A stretch of DNA of 64,000 nt. Origin: Cymbomonas tetramitiformis (Eukaryota; Chlorophyta; Pyramimonadophyceae; Pyramimonadales; Pyramimonadaceae). The translations under genes and the position numbers were made by a program. Below, piece by piece: positions 9,493-19,637 of this stretch. Location: the NCBI GenBank assembly GCA_001247695.2, contig LGRX02003598.1, positions 1-64,000 of the forward strand, in the 5' to 3' direction. Numbering within the stretch: position 1 is the first letter of the stretch; each line of letters starts with the position of its first letter. The notes under the pieces were generated by a model. That model saw only the letters and a program-made list of their open reading frames with translations, had not been told where the DNA came from and searched no databases.

Positions 9493-12400
9493 ATGGCAGC
9501 AGCGAATGAAACAACGAACGTGGGATCGGAGAAGTGCGACACTGCGTACACAGACCTGCCGATAAATTTCACAACGTGCCTCAAACTTTTTGCACACTTC
9601 CCGGACCTAGCGCTCCTCACTACCCGAGATGGCCAACATGCGATTAGCCAGGTGAATGTCAGGGAACAATGCACAGATGCAACCCTCAACACAGACCGCA
9701 GTGCCATAGCAAAAGGCCTGGCACACCTATACCCATACCTATGTGAAGCCCAACCGAGGGACATAGCGAAACCGGGGGACTTCTATGACAGTCCTACAAA
9801 CAGACGACTGAAGCAACAATACAGGAACATGCCCAGGGAGGGACCGCTGGACTCCCACGCAATACGAACTAACCTCCCACGCCTCGACTCGGAGCAGCTG
9901 AGAGCAAAAATGACGGAATGGGAGGCGAGACTGGTCCCCAGGGAAGAGATTCACAGGCAACTCTCCCTGCACCCGCTTACAAGGATTAACGAAACGGAGA
10001 ATACCGGCCCGACACCGGGGGAGGAAGAGGAAGAACCCCAGCCCCTCCACACACGCTCACAAACCAAATGGATAGATGAAATAGACCCCATGGCCGAAAA
10101 GCTTGAGACAGGCTTCGAGAAAGGCCGAACGATTGACAAGCCGAAAGAGATTGTGGCAATGAGGACCCTACTCGTTGACCCAACAGACCCACACTCCCTA
10201 GTGACGCAGTACAGAACCCAGTGGAGACACTCAGAGGGGGATGACTCCTACTCTTGGAGTACAAGGGAGACCATAACCGACTACCTGAAACTAGCCAAAC
10301 GAAGGGGCCAAAGCGCGACCACCTTCCTAACCCTGAATAGAAGACTGCGAGCAAGGGGCTCCCAGGTGACCCACCCCACAGGCCTCAAAGAAATACTGGC
10401 CGGGAGGCCGCACCTGGGACAGGCCTGGCCCACACTACATGCAGAGAACCTAACACTGGACCCGACAGAAACCAACCCAGAACAAGACATTGTGGACAAC
10501 AGAGGGCACCACTGCCAGATACGACTGGAGGGGGAACTCGCCCACAGCTACCACAGGAATGGGAAATACATAGGCACCCTCACGAAAGAAAAGCTTCTCA
10601 GACTACACGAAAGGTACACCCAGGCAGTGGGTACCACACACCACCAAACCCCACACCAGAGTACACTACGCACCGAAATGTGGGAGGACCACAAAATACA
10701 GGTCTCCACGTTCGAGGAGGAAATAGGGCACCTCCTCATTAGGTACTCAAGCAAAGAAGAAAAGGAAGAACGGAAAAAGAACCTGCAAAACCATTGGACA
10801 TTCCCTGCCCAGATGCAAAGGGCACTACAACAGGCATTCGGAATTACCACCGAACTGTTCGCCTCACCCCTCAATGTCCACCACAACACCACAACGTACT
10901 ACGCCAAGTATGACAGAGACAAGGTGTTCGGGGCCAGAGGCTCGGCCTGGACAGCAAATTGGATGAAACTGGGAGCCTACCAGTTCAACCCAGAATACAC
11001 GCCACAGGACCTCAAAAAGGCACTGGACTTTGCCATAGCGGCCACCACCACACAAGAACCGGTGTTCGGGGTCGGGGTGTACCCGACATATGAGAAAACC
11101 CCGTACAGGAAGCTCTACAATGCACATGCGGGGCACCTAATACACGAACTATTAGAAATACCACAAGGCAAGTTCACATTTCTACCCCCTGACCACTGGA
11201 TGGGTGCCACCCACCAACAAGCGAAACAATGCAACTGGAACCTCCGGGTGCTGATAGTGGCCAACAAAGAAGGATGGCAAGCACACTGCGGGGACCCAGA
11301 CACTGCCGCAGACTGTATAAGGAGGGCACTCACAACCTGCCCGCAAAGTAAGGTCCGCACCACCTCAGCTGTCAAACAGCCGATGAGGGAGGCAAACCTA
11401 CACGATGCGAATGAACCAAACCAAGAAGTACGCACCCCCAGTGTAGACTGTGTGGTGGACACAAGACCATGGCAGCGATACGAACTCCCGGAAATTAAGA
11501 CAAAGGACATGACGAATGCAATGGGAAGAATGTGCAGCACAGGGCCACATTTGAGGAACGACCTCTGCCCCCAGTGCTGCAACGTACAAGCGGAAGTGGA
11601 AACTTGGTGGGAGGACAGCCACCTCCACGTGGAAGAAGGACCAGCCAAATGGGAACTCCTCCCCGGAAGCAGAGGAGGCAAATGGAACATACACCCCCCC
11701 ACCGTACAACAGGTGGTGGAAGCCAACACCTTACACACCAGACTTACAAGACAGAATGACGCCCAAACGATATGGGACAAAGTAGCGAGGTCAAAAGTTG
11801 TCAGATACCCCACGGACTTCTGGCCCGAACACGAACCGGGAGCCCAAGGAAGGAGATGGGAATTGACAAGAGACCAAACAGAGGACCCCAGGAACCAAGC
11901 CCCGAGGAACACACCAACCCAATTGACATACCCCTCCCCTCTAAGGGCACACAAGGCAACCTCGTACCTTTACACGGACGGGAGCAAAAGAGAAATAGAA
12001 ACAGAAGAAGGAGGCAAAGAATGGGCCTCAGGAGCTGCGGTATGGGACCCCAGGACCGGGGAAGGGGAGGCCCACATGATTCGATGGGAAGGTGAAGACC
12101 AAGAGGTGAACAGAGCGGAACTTCTCGCCATACAAAAAGCGGTGACGCTCCCGCCACCACCAAGTGGCAACGGACTCACCATTTGCACGGACAGTGCCAA
12201 CTCCATTAGACAACTGGAGAGCATGAGAACGAAACCCCACAACATGGAACACCACCAGCAAAGAGACCTCCTGTATGCCATACTGGTCAACATTGAAGCA
12301 TTAGTAGCAGCAGGGCACACTGTCTCACTGCTAAAAGTCAAAGCACACACGGGAATTGTGGGGAACGAAAAAGCCGACGAGGCAGCCAAACAAGCCTGTA

Positions 12401-14145
12401 CCACGGGAACCCTCACGGAAGCGTGGGATAATAACGAGACAATAAAAGTCAAGCCCGTGATACCAGACGAAGACTCGAACAGCAGAGAGCTAAAAGGAAA
12501 ACTCGCGGTACAAAAGTACGTAACCACACTACTCCGTGAACGGCAAGCCCAAGAAAACAGTAGACTCTCAGCGAAAATGACCGACCTCCAGGGAGAACCC
12601 TCAACCTGGACCCACCAACTGAAAACTGAGCGCAGCTTCAGATGGGAGGCGCACCATGACCAAGCGCAACAAACTGAAGAGGAACAAACGACAATACGGG
12701 ACCCGGTACCCAACCAGCAGCAGCAAGCCAACCAGACCCGGGACGAAGAAGACAGGCAAATAAAAGCCATGATGGAACAAACGGAGGAAGAGGAGATGCT
12801 CCTTATGCGGGAGGTGCAGGAGCACCAAGAATACCAAGAAACAGAGGGCAAAGGGGACCCCACCCGAGGAGACGAACCCGAACCCGCAGGGACACCACCC
12901 CCACCCTCCGAAGGGGAGGAAATATTTGAGGAACTCAACGAGCTCGCGGAGAAACTAGAAGTGACCCAAGAGGTACAAAATGACGATGAAATTTTTGACA
13001 TGCTAAATGAACTCATTGAGCAGCGGGAAAAGCCACAAGGGGAGCCGACAAAAGAAAGACAAGCTCACCATGACCGTGTCACAGAGGAGTCCAGAGTCCA
13101 TGCAGTAATGGAGGACCCGATGCCCAGAACAAGATGGAAACAGCGAAAACACGATATGGCACACAGCAGAACGGAAAAAAGGAACGCCCCCTCGGTTCAG
13201 GAGGGCGGGACCACAGACAGCTGGCTGAACGAAACAATGAAGCACCTCAAAGGAGACACGCCACTACACAAAGTAGCGAACGGCTTCTGGAAAAGAGCCA
13301 CATTTGCGGTACGAAAAACAATACTCAAATGCAGACTGAGAATACTGCCAGCACAAGACTATGAGACGGCGAAAAACTCAGCCGGAGGGAACGGGAAGTG
13401 CACCCTGGAAGGATGCGGACACAAAGGGGTGGACTACGCAAAGGGCTTCCTCATGAGGGTAGGGCATGCCCTAGGTGGATGCAACAACCCACAAATGCGA
13501 GGAATGTTCACGGACAGGGCAGATGCCCACGCAGATGAGCTAAAACACATACTTGACCACCATAGGAAAGGGGGATGCAAAGTACTCGCCTACACTGGAA
13601 AAAAGAGGGACCCAGGGATTAAGCCAAGGGTACTCCCAAATTACATACTCACCAGGGGGCAATGCAGACACGACGGGAAGGACAACCCAGGCAGAAACGA
13701 TGGGCCCGACACAATACCGAGTTTTGTAGACATAGTCATGATAGAGGGTCTAGAAGACCTGGAGGACGGATGGGAATGCACACAACAGGAAGCACCAGCA
13801 AGGGTAAGAAACCTACACCTCATTGAAGTGGCCCACACCGATGACGAAAAATGGGGACCCAAACTCCTGGAAAAATACAAGAAATACGGACCGCTGCTAC
13901 AATTGCTACGCAGGCACGGATTCCGTGCCAAACTTCATGTGTTTGCAGTGGGCAGAACAGGCACGGTGTACAAACACAACCAAGACATACTCGAGCAACT
14001 TGGACTCAACAGAAAAGAGGCCACACAGGCACTACAGAGAATACACGACCTGACAGTAAACTATGCACACAGCACCTACCAGCTATACAGAAAGCTCAGA
14101 CAAGGAAAACAAGAGGAGGAGAAAGACAAGAACCACCCAGTATAA
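9493..14145 (+). CDS. YR-retrotransposon ORF1: PCIF1-like methyltransferase, RNase H and R2-type endonuclease-like region (1550 aa)
   Basis: Uninterrupted ATG ORF. Residues about 445-560 match the PCIF1 (cap-adenosine N6-methyltransferase) core: ELFASPLN at 454-461, then YYAKY and VFGARGSAW, then YQFNPEY. The catalytic NPPF of PCIF1 is here NPEY (499-502), so activity is doubtful. FTFLPPDHW and LRVLIVANKEG match the following strands. Residues about 825-975 form a complete RNase H with D829 (YTDGS), E876 (RAELLAI), D900 (CTDSAN) and D962 (GNEKADEAA). A Glu-rich low-complexity linker follows. Near the C-terminus are a Cys/His cluster (C1303...GHALGGC) and PD(T)..(E1445)VAH...EKYKKY, resembling the restriction-like endonuclease end of R2/CRE-type elements. 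No reverse transcriptase motif is present here. Confidence 0.75.
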   Translation: MAAANETTNVGSEKCDTAYTDLPINFTTCLKLFAHFPDLALLTTRDGQHAISQVNVREQCTDATLNTDRSAIAKGLAHLYPYLCEAQPRDIAKPGDFYDSPTNRRLKQQYRNMPREGPLDSHAIRTNLPRLDSEQLRAKMTEWEARLVPREEIHRQLSLHPLTRINETENTGPTPGEEEEEPQPLHTRSQTKWIDEIDPMAEKLETGFEKGRTIDKPKEIVAMRTLLVDPTDPHSLVTQYRTQWRHSEGDDSYSWSTRETITDYLKLAKRRGQSATTFLTLNRRLRARGSQVTHPTGLKEILAGRPHLGQAWPTLHAENLTLDPTETNPEQDIVDNRGHHCQIRLEGELAHSYHRNGKYIGTLTKEKLLRLHERYTQAVGTTHHQTPHQSTLRTEMWEDHKIQVSTFEEEIGHLLIRYSSKEEKEERKKNLQNHWTFPAQMQRALQQAFGITTELFASPLNVHHNTTTYYAKYDRDKVFGARGSAWTANWMKLGAYQFNPEYTPQDLKKALDFAIAATTTQEPVFGVGVYPTYEKTPYRKLYNAHAGHLIHELLEIPQGKFTFLPPDHWMGATHQQAKQCNWNLRVLIVANKEGWQAHCGDPDTAADCIRRALTTCPQSKVRTTSAVKQPMREANLHDANEPNQEVRTPSVDCVVDTRPWQRYELPEIKTKDMTNAMGRMCSTGPHLRNDLCPQCCNVQAEVETWWEDSHLHVEEGPAKWELLPGSRGGKWNIHPPTVQQVVEANTLHTRLTRQNDAQTIWDKVARSKVVRYPTDFWPEHEPGAQGRRWELTRDQTEDPRNQAPRNTPTQLTYPSPLRAHKATSYLYTDGSKREIETEEGGKEWASGAAVWDPRTGEGEAHMIRWEGEDQEVNRAELLAIQKAVTLPPPPSGNGLTICTDSANSIRQLESMRTKPHNMEHHQQRDLLYAILVNIEALVAAGHTVSLLKVKAHTGIVGNEKADEAAKQACTTGTLTEAWDNNETIKVKPVIPDEDSNSRELKGKLAVQKYVTTLLRERQAQENSRLSAKMTDLQGEPSTWTHQLKTERSFRWEAHHDQAQQTEEEQTTIRDPVPNQQQQANQTRDEEDRQIKAMMEQTEEEEMLLMREVQEHQEYQETEGKGDPTRGDEPEPAGTPPPPSEGEEIFEELNELAEKLEVTQEVQNDDEIFDMLNELIEQREKPQGEPTKERQAHHDRVTEESRVHAVMEDPMPRTRWKQRKHDMAHSRTEKRNAPSVQEGGTTDSWLNETMKHLKGDTPLHKVANGFWKRATFAVRKTILKCRLRILPAQDYETAKNSAGGNGKCTLEGCGHKGVDYAKGFLMRVGHALGGCNNPQMRGMFTDRADAHADELKHILDHHRKGGCKVLAYTGKKRDPGIKPRVLPNYILTRGQCRHDGKDNPGRNDGPDTIPSFVDIVMIEGLEDLEDGWECTQQEAPARVRNLHLIEVAHTDDEKWGPKLLEKYKKYGPLLQLLRRHGFRAKLHVFAVGRTGTVYKHNQDILEQLGLNRKEATQALQRIHDLTVNYAHSTYQLYRKLRQGKQEEEKDKNHPV

Positions 14146-14227
14146 ATTGTCCCAACATGGCCGCCACTCGGGGCGGTCCGGCCCAGAGTAGGGCCGGGGA
14201 AATCAATTTACTCATACGCCCGACGGG

Positions 14228-14299
14228 CGTGGTTTTTTCTTTTTCTTTTTTCTTTTTTCTTTTTCTTTTTCTTTTTTCTTTTTCTTTTTTCTTTTCACA
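14228..14299 (+). promoter_or_regulatory. Polypyrimidine tract ending in CACAG: candidate 3' splice site
   Basis: About 70 bases of (CTTTTT)n directly followed by TTTTCACAG and then the gag ORF. This is the textbook form of a 3' splice acceptor, placed between ORF1 and gag. It could let gag-pol be made from a spliced transcript. No donor was identified, so this is inference. Confidence 0.4.
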
Positions 14300-14311
14300 G
14301 ACCTGCGTGCA

Positions 14312-15440
14312 GTGACGCGGATGCTGGCAATGGCGAATAATGCGGAGAAGAAGTGTGACGCCGTAGCACCACGTATGCGTTTCTTTGAGGAGGCGGAGCT
14401 GGAGAGCGCAGTGGAGGTTCTGAACTTCGGGCTGGCGTCCGGCGTTTTTACGCCCGCGGTGCGAGACGGGCAAGGTAAGGTGACGGAGAAGGCGATCTTG
14501 AAGCCTCCGGCGAGGGACAGACCGGCTTTCGTAGCAGCGCTGGGGGAGGCAGCAGAGCAATGCGTGGAGGTGTTGGTGACGCGATTGAAGTTCAAGCTCC
14601 CGGAGGTACCGCAGCAGTCGGCGTCAGGGCACCGTTCCGGGCGACAAGCGGGTGCGGGAGGACGAAAGTGAGAATGAAGAGGAGGAGGAAGCGGATGACA
14701 CTGTGTTTGAGGAGGGGGAAGAGGTTGCGACGGCGGAGAGGACCAAGCGAGGTAAGAAAGGTGCAGGTATCTCGCCGGATGATCTGGCGCGGGACGAGGA
14801 CCTGAAGCGACGGATGGACGCGTTCCTGATGCAGAAGGTGGCGGGCTATGTGCCCGCAACCGGAAAAGGTGAAAGCTCGTTCCTCGCTCTGAGGGAGGCG
14901 CCTTGCGCGAAGCTGAGGAAGCAGATTGTCGCTGACCCAGTTTCGGGAGAGATGAGATCGGTGTCGGTTTCGCGTCTGACCAAAGCGCAGTTCTTGGCGC
15001 AAAACATGAAGATGGTAGAAAAGATTGAGCCTGAGTCGGAGCGGGAGCACTTTTTGAACTATGTTTCTTGGATTGTGAGCCTGGACAACAGGTATGCGTG
15101 GTCGGACCTGTATGATTTCGACACGCAGGTTCGGGATGACATGATTGCGGGTAGGATTGTGTCGTGGGACCCAATACAGTTGGGTTTCCGTTTCCAGTAC
15201 CAGTTTCTGGAGACCCTGGGGGAGGCGAGCCGGCGTCTTCTCGACGACAAGGGCAGCCGAGGGAAGGGTACTCGTGACACCCGGGACAAAGGTGGAAAAG
15301 GTAAAGGTGACCGGAAGGACGCGGTGTGTGACTTCTTTCAACTCGCGCGCGGGTGTAAGAAAGGGAAGGATTGTGGATTTATCCACGCGTGCCGCAAGTG
15401 CAAGTCGGCAGCGCACGGGGCGTCGGAATGCGAAAAATGA
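14312..15440 (+). CDS. Gag-like protein of the YR retrotransposon (one frameshift)
   Basis: Starts in one frame (14312-14671) and continues in another (14652-15440), the change lying near 14620-14650. After an acidic segment (ENEEEEEADDTVFEEGEE) come a helical domain and two zinc-binding motifs: a CCCH finger (CDFFQLARGCKKGKDCGFIH, CX8CX5CX3H) and directly after it a CCHC knuckle (CRKCKSAAHGASEC). The ORF ends with TGA at 15438-15440, but the same frame continues as pol. First gene of the gag-pol-YR block. Confidence 0.7.
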
Positions 15441-15446
15441 CTAGCA
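15438..15446 (+). promoter_or_regulatory. In-frame TGA-CTA-G between gag and pol: candidate readthrough site
   Basis: The gag stop is followed in the same frame by CTAGCAGTGGAAGAG and an open pol frame. UGA followed by CUAG is a known favourable context for stop-codon readthrough. Gag-Pol synthesis by readthrough is therefore suggested but not shown. Confidence 0.45.
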
Positions 15447-17746
15447 GTGGAAGAGGAGGAACGGGAGGAGGAACGGGAGCCGGTTTCGCCTGTACTGAGG
15501 GAACCGGCAGGAGGAAAGGAGGAGGCAGCGCGGAAGCAGGCGCGCAAGCCGGAGAGGACCTGGACAGCGAAGTTTTTGGCGTTGTTCACCGCGGTGGGAG
15601 TGTCGCTGGCGTCATACGGCGTGCCGGAGGCAGACCACCGCCAGTACCTGCAGGATGTGGAGGCGGTGGGCGCGGTGGTGTCGCCACTTACGCTGCGGGC
15701 GGACAGATGGGCGCAGGCAGCCTGGGGGTTGCCGGGCGCGGAAGCAGTGGTTCGGGGGATTGCTACGGGTTTCTCGTGGCAGCAGGCTGAGCCAGAGGAG
15801 TTCTTCCGAGTGGAGAACTATGTGCCACCGGAGCACGAGGAGAAGGTCGAGATGAAGCTGCAAGAGGAAGAGGCAGCGGGAAGGATGGTGCGCACAGATG
15901 TTGAAAGTGTGCCCGGTGTGTCTGCTCTTGGGATTGTACTAAGAGTTGTGGATGGAAAGGTGAAAGAGAGGATTGTGCACGACCTGTCTAGACCTGTAGG
16001 ACTGTCTGTGAACGACAATTGTGAGATTGACAAGAGAAGGTTCCAGTCTGTGGAGGAAGCCTTTGGTCTGTTGCAGCCATACAGTTTTATGGCCAAGATT
16101 GACTTGAAAAGCGCGTACAGATTTGTGGGGATTGCTGCGCCACTGTGGAGGTTCTTGGCGAGTGAGTTCGGAGGAGTGCTGAGGATTGACACGAGGTTTC
16201 CCTTCGGGGTCAAAGCTGCCCCGGGGCTCTTTCACGACATAACTCAACTGGTGAAATTGATGATGCAGCAGAGAGGCTTCCCGGGGATTGTGGTGTACTT
16301 GGATGACTTTATTTGGTGGCTGACTCGGAAGAGGATTGTCAGCGGGGGTTTGAGATGCTGCTGGAGCTTGTTGAGTATTTGGGATTTGAGGTGGCCCCGG
16401 AGAAGGTGGAGTCACCTAGGCAGGATTTGGTCTTCTTAGGAATTAGACTGCAGTCCAACTACTCAGGACTGGGGATTGTGACGATGAGTGTGGAGGAGAG
16501 CCGAGTCCAGAAGGTGGCCTTAGCCTGCAGAGAGATGGCAGTGCTGAAGACAGTGAGAGTAAAGGAGGTGCAGAGGTTGGTGGGCCAGTTGATGTTTTGT
16601 GCACGGGTAGTGTACGGGGCCAAGATGTTTCTGAGGTCCGGGTATGACTTTATCGGGAGGGCTGGCAAGATGAGGAGGTTCTATGACACGGTACCGAGGG
16701 ACCTCAGCCGGGACTTGATGTGGTTGGCCAAAATTTTGGAGGAGTACAATGGTCAGGCGGTGGTGCTGAACCGAAGGCCAGTGGTGAGAGACTTCTTTGC
16801 AGTGGATGCTGCTGGGGAAGAAGCAGTGGACGGAGGAATGGGTGGTTTCTTCGGGGGAAGATGGTTCGCAGTGAAATGGGAGGAGGTGAGGCAATGGAAG
16901 GTACAACCTTTTAGCCCCTTCAGAGATGTGGCCTCGAGCCACATCAACTATTTGGAGCTGTTCGTGATTTTCTGGGCCCTGAGGAAGTGGGGGCACCTGT
17001 TGAGAGGGTGTAAAGTTGTCATGTGGAGTGACAATGAAGCAGCCCGATTGATGACAAGGAACCTGTGGGGGAAGGCAGCTTTCATTCCTTTGCTAAAGGA
17101 GATTTTGTTGCTGACTATCAGACATGATGTGAGGCTGGTGATGAAAAGGATTTCCACAAAGGCCAATGACTTGGCGGATGCTCTGAGTAGGAGTCAGATG
17201 GGAAGGTTTCAGGACCTGCTGAAGGGGTGGTCGAGGAGAGAGGCCCCGAGGGACCTGGATGACTGGATGGTGCAGGACTGGTTGTGGGACAAAATTAGGC
17301 CGCTCGGGCCCTTTGCAGTGGATGCATGCTGTGATGAAGTGGGAGCGAACTCCCGGTGTTTCCGTTGGTGGTCCAAGGAGGACTCTTGTTTGATGAAACA
17401 GTGGAGGGGGCTGAATGTGTACTGCAACCCACCCTTCTCCTTGCTGTGGGAAATTCTGACCCATTTCCTCAGGGAGAAGCGAGCAGCGCCCAACACAACC
17501 TCTGCAGTGTTTGTGCTACCCTTCTGGCCAACTGAGAGATTCTGGCTGGAGCTTGTGGTGCCAGCCATTGAGGCTGGGTTGTTTGTTATCCTTGAGTACA
17601 TCCCAGTAGACACAGATGTGTTCACCTCACCGAATGGGGTTAGGGGATTGAGAAAGGACTGTGGCCCCACGAGGTGGCCAGTAGTGCTGGTAGCCTGCCC
17701 AGTGACAGCCCCGAAGGGGAAGGCATGGAAGAGAATTGGTGTGTGA
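15441..17746 (+). CDS. Pol of the YR retrotransposon: RT, RNase H and Dam-like methyltransferase (one frameshift)
   Basis: 15441-16310 and about 16310-17746 are in different frames; the break falls just after the RT catalytic motif VVYLDDF (YLDD at 16296-16307). RT motifs before it: IVHDLSRP, MAKIDLKSAYR, RFPFGVKAAPGLF. RNase H follows: FFAVDAAGEE (D), INYLELFVIFWAL (E), VVMWSDNEAA (D), ANDLADALSR (D). Then a Dam/N6-adenine-methyltransferase-like domain as known from DIRS elements: FAVDACCDEVGANS, VYCNPPFSLLWEI (intact NPPF) and VFVLPFWPTERFW. The 3' end overlaps the recombinase ORF by 22 bases. Confidence 0.82.
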
Positions 17747-18831
17747 CTGACCATGGAGGGGGGAAGAGGGGCAATGCAGAGTATGCAAAGCCCAAGGAAT
17801 GGCTGAGAGCCAGGTGGAACTTCATCCTGAGTGTTGCTGATGCGGAGAACACAAAGAAGAACCACACGACCGGCCAGAGAGCCTTTGTCAGATTTATGCT
17901 AGCCTTCGGAGAAGGACCGGTGGTACCGGTGTCAGATGAGGATCTAGCGATGTTTTATGTGTTTCAGTCACAGACTTGTAAAGTCTCTACCTTGAAGAGC
18001 TATACAGCCGGTGTGAGAAGATTGCACCTAGAGGCGAAGTATGAGTGGGTGCCTGTTAGCCACAGATTCCAAGTAGCTCAGACTATGAGAGGACTGAAGA
18101 GGCTGCTAGGAGATGAAGTAAAACAGAAGCTCGCAATTACATTGTATATACTTGCAAGAATGTATCAAGTAATGGATTTTGATGACTGTAACATGGTAAC
18201 TTTGTGGGCAGCAATGTTGACTGCTGTGTTGTGCTTGCTTCGAAAAGACAATGTCTGTGTTGGGAAAGTTGATGCCTTTAATGTTAGGCGGGTCCTTAAA
18301 AGAAAGGACTTTGAGATGAGGAATGAGACTGTGTGGGTGACACTAGTGTTCTCGAAAGTGATCCAATTTGAGGAAAGGACACACAAAGTGGCCATGAGGG
18401 CCACAGGAGGAATGTTGTGCCCGAAACGGGCCTTAGCCAAGTGTTTTGAGCTAACCCCGGCAGAGCCGGAGAGCCCGGCTTTCCTGTGGAAGTCAAGGGG
18501 CAGGACTGTGCCCATGACACACGGAGTGTTCGTGGGGGAGATGAAAAAGCTGATCCGGAAGATCGGTCTTGACCCGAGTCAGTACTCGGGTCACAGTTTT
18601 CGGAGAGGGGGGGCCACGGTGGCCTTTAACCTCGGGGTGGACCACCTTTTGATCAAACTGCAAGGAGACTGGGTCTCCAATGCATACCAGAGGTATGAGC
18701 AGTTGACGAAGGCACGGAGGCTGGAGCTGCCAAAGAGGCTGGCTGCCAGGATGAAACAGATTGAGTGTAAGTGGAAGTGCTTGGGTAAGCACAAGTCTGG
18801 CAGCAAGCAACTTCGGCTGTTGGGTAGCTGA
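17725..18831 (+). CDS. Tyrosine recombinase (YR) of the retrotransposon (368 aa)
   Basis: ATG at 17725, just inside the end of pol; an upstream in-frame GTG at 17674 is a less likely start. Conserved catalytic residues of the family are visible: R173 (CLLRKDN), H290 and R293 (GHSFRRGGAT), W316 (QGDWVSN, the His/Trp position) and Y324 (YQRYEQL). The N-terminal half resembles a core-binding SAM-like domain (TKKNHTTGQRAFVRFML, STLKSYTAGVRRLH). It would integrate the circular cDNA by site-specific recombination in place of an integrase. The ORF is intact. Confidence 0.9.
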   Translation: MEENWCVTDHGGGKRGNAEYAKPKEWLRARWNFILSVADAENTKKNHTTGQRAFVRFMLAFGEGPVVPVSDEDLAMFYVFQSQTCKVSTLKSYTAGVRRLHLEAKYEWVPVSHRFQVAQTMRGLKRLLGDEVKQKLAITLYILARMYQVMDFDDCNMVTLWAAMLTAVLCLLRKDNVCVGKVDAFNVRRVLKRKDFEMRNETVWVTLVFSKVIQFEERTHKVAMRATGGMLCPKRALAKCFELTPAEPESPAFLWKSRGRTVPMTHGVFVGEMKKLIRKIGLDPSQYSGHSFRRGGATVAFNLGVDHLLIKLQGDWVSNAYQRYEQLTKARRLELPKRLAARMKQIECKWKCLGKHKSGSKQLRLLGS

Positions 18832-18845
18832 AGCGCCAGCCAGTT

Positions 18846-19007
18846 GGGAGGAAGGAACTTGCAGAAGCCGTAGGCCTGCAGTTGGGCTGACTCTTCGGCA
18901 ACCCTGGTTGCAGACCACCTCCCTAGAAGTCCTCAAAGTTTGTTGTGAAACAAAGGTGCTTCTGAGCACCACCTATGTCTCGGAAATTATCTCCCTGGGA
19001 AGTACTT
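18846..19007 (+). repeat. Split direct repeat B1
   Basis: 162 bp, GGGAGGAAGGAACTTGCAG to GGGAAGTACTT; copy of 19475-19637 with a few differences (ACCTATG versus ACCCATG, one indel). Confidence 0.9.
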
Positions 19008-19457
19008 GTGTAAATAATTGAGAAATTTATTTCTAAATTATTTTGGAAGTACGGGGGAGAAAATTTCTGCTTGCAAAAAATGAGCCCGAGGCTCGACGAG
19101 GACATGTGAATTTTTTGCGGATTTTCTCCCGAGGATTTCTCAAGGCAGAGCCGAGCAATCCGCGGGGTCGACTTCTCTGTGTTCTGATTGGCTACGGGGT
19201 CACGGGGGAACCGTGACAGTCGAGTCAGATCTGTGTTCAGGCAGAGCCGGAACACAGAGGTGCTTTCTGATTGGTTGAGCGACATCTGTGTTCATGCGGA
19301 GCATGCGACACAGATGTCCAGTTTGCAAGCTTGTGTCGCTTGGGCGGAGCCCGTGAAGATGAAGAGACTTTCGGAGCTTTTGAAATAAGCTGCGACAGTT
19401 CACTTCACTTCATTCTGCGAGAACTTCGGGCTCCGAGTCTACCAATTCAAAAAGTTT
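19008..19457 (+). repeat. Split direct repeat A2
   Basis: 450 bp copy of 8994-9443, joined directly to B1. Confidence 0.9.
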
Positions 19458-19474
19458 CCCACACCCGCCCGCCC

Positions 19475-19637
19475 GGGAGGAAGGAACTTGCAGAAGCCGT
19501 GAGGCCTGCAGTTGGGCTGACTCTTCGGCAACCCTGGTTGCAGACCACCTCCCTAGAAGTCCTCAAAGTTTGTTGTGAAACAAAGGTGCTTCTGAGCACC
19601 ACCCATGTCTCGGAAATTATCTCCCTGGGAAGTACTT
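19475..19637 (+). repeat. Split direct repeat B2, right end of the YR element
   Basis: 163 bp copy of B1. Separated from A2 by 17 bp of C-rich sequence. Ends at AGTACTT, the same word that joins B1 to A2. Confidence 0.88.

Larger units (their letters stand above)
8994..19637 (+). mobile_element. Tyrosine-recombinase retrotransposon with split direct repeats (Ngaro/PAT-like layout, 10.6 kb)
   Basis: Repeat order is A1 (8994-9443) - ORFs - B1 (18846-19007) - A2 (19008-19457) - B2 (19475-19637). This split-direct-repeat layout is a hallmark of Ngaro/PAT-type YR retrotransposons. Coding content in order: a 1550-aa ORF1 (PCIF1-like/RNase H/endonuclease-like), gag with two zinc fingers, RT-RNase H-Dam-like methyltransferase, and a tyrosine recombinase with all key residues. 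A1 and A2 appear identical, so the insertion is recent. Two frameshifts (gag near 14640, RT near 16310) suggest recent decay or sequencing error. As expected for YR elements, no target duplication is visible. Confidence 0.88.

Noticed and set aside
11970..13016. 348-aa Ser/Cys-rich ORF on the minus strand
   Set aside because: Exact shadow of the RNase H and Glu-rich part of ORF1; composition is that of an antisense frame.
14212..15174. 320-aa minus-strand ORF with Lys/Glu repeats
   Set aside because: Antisense of the polypyrimidine tract and gag; no domain.
8994..19457. 450-bp repeats of the YR element as ordinary LTRs
   Set aside because: The B1/B2 copies on both sides of A2 and the tyrosine recombinase in place of an integrase show a split-direct-repeat element.
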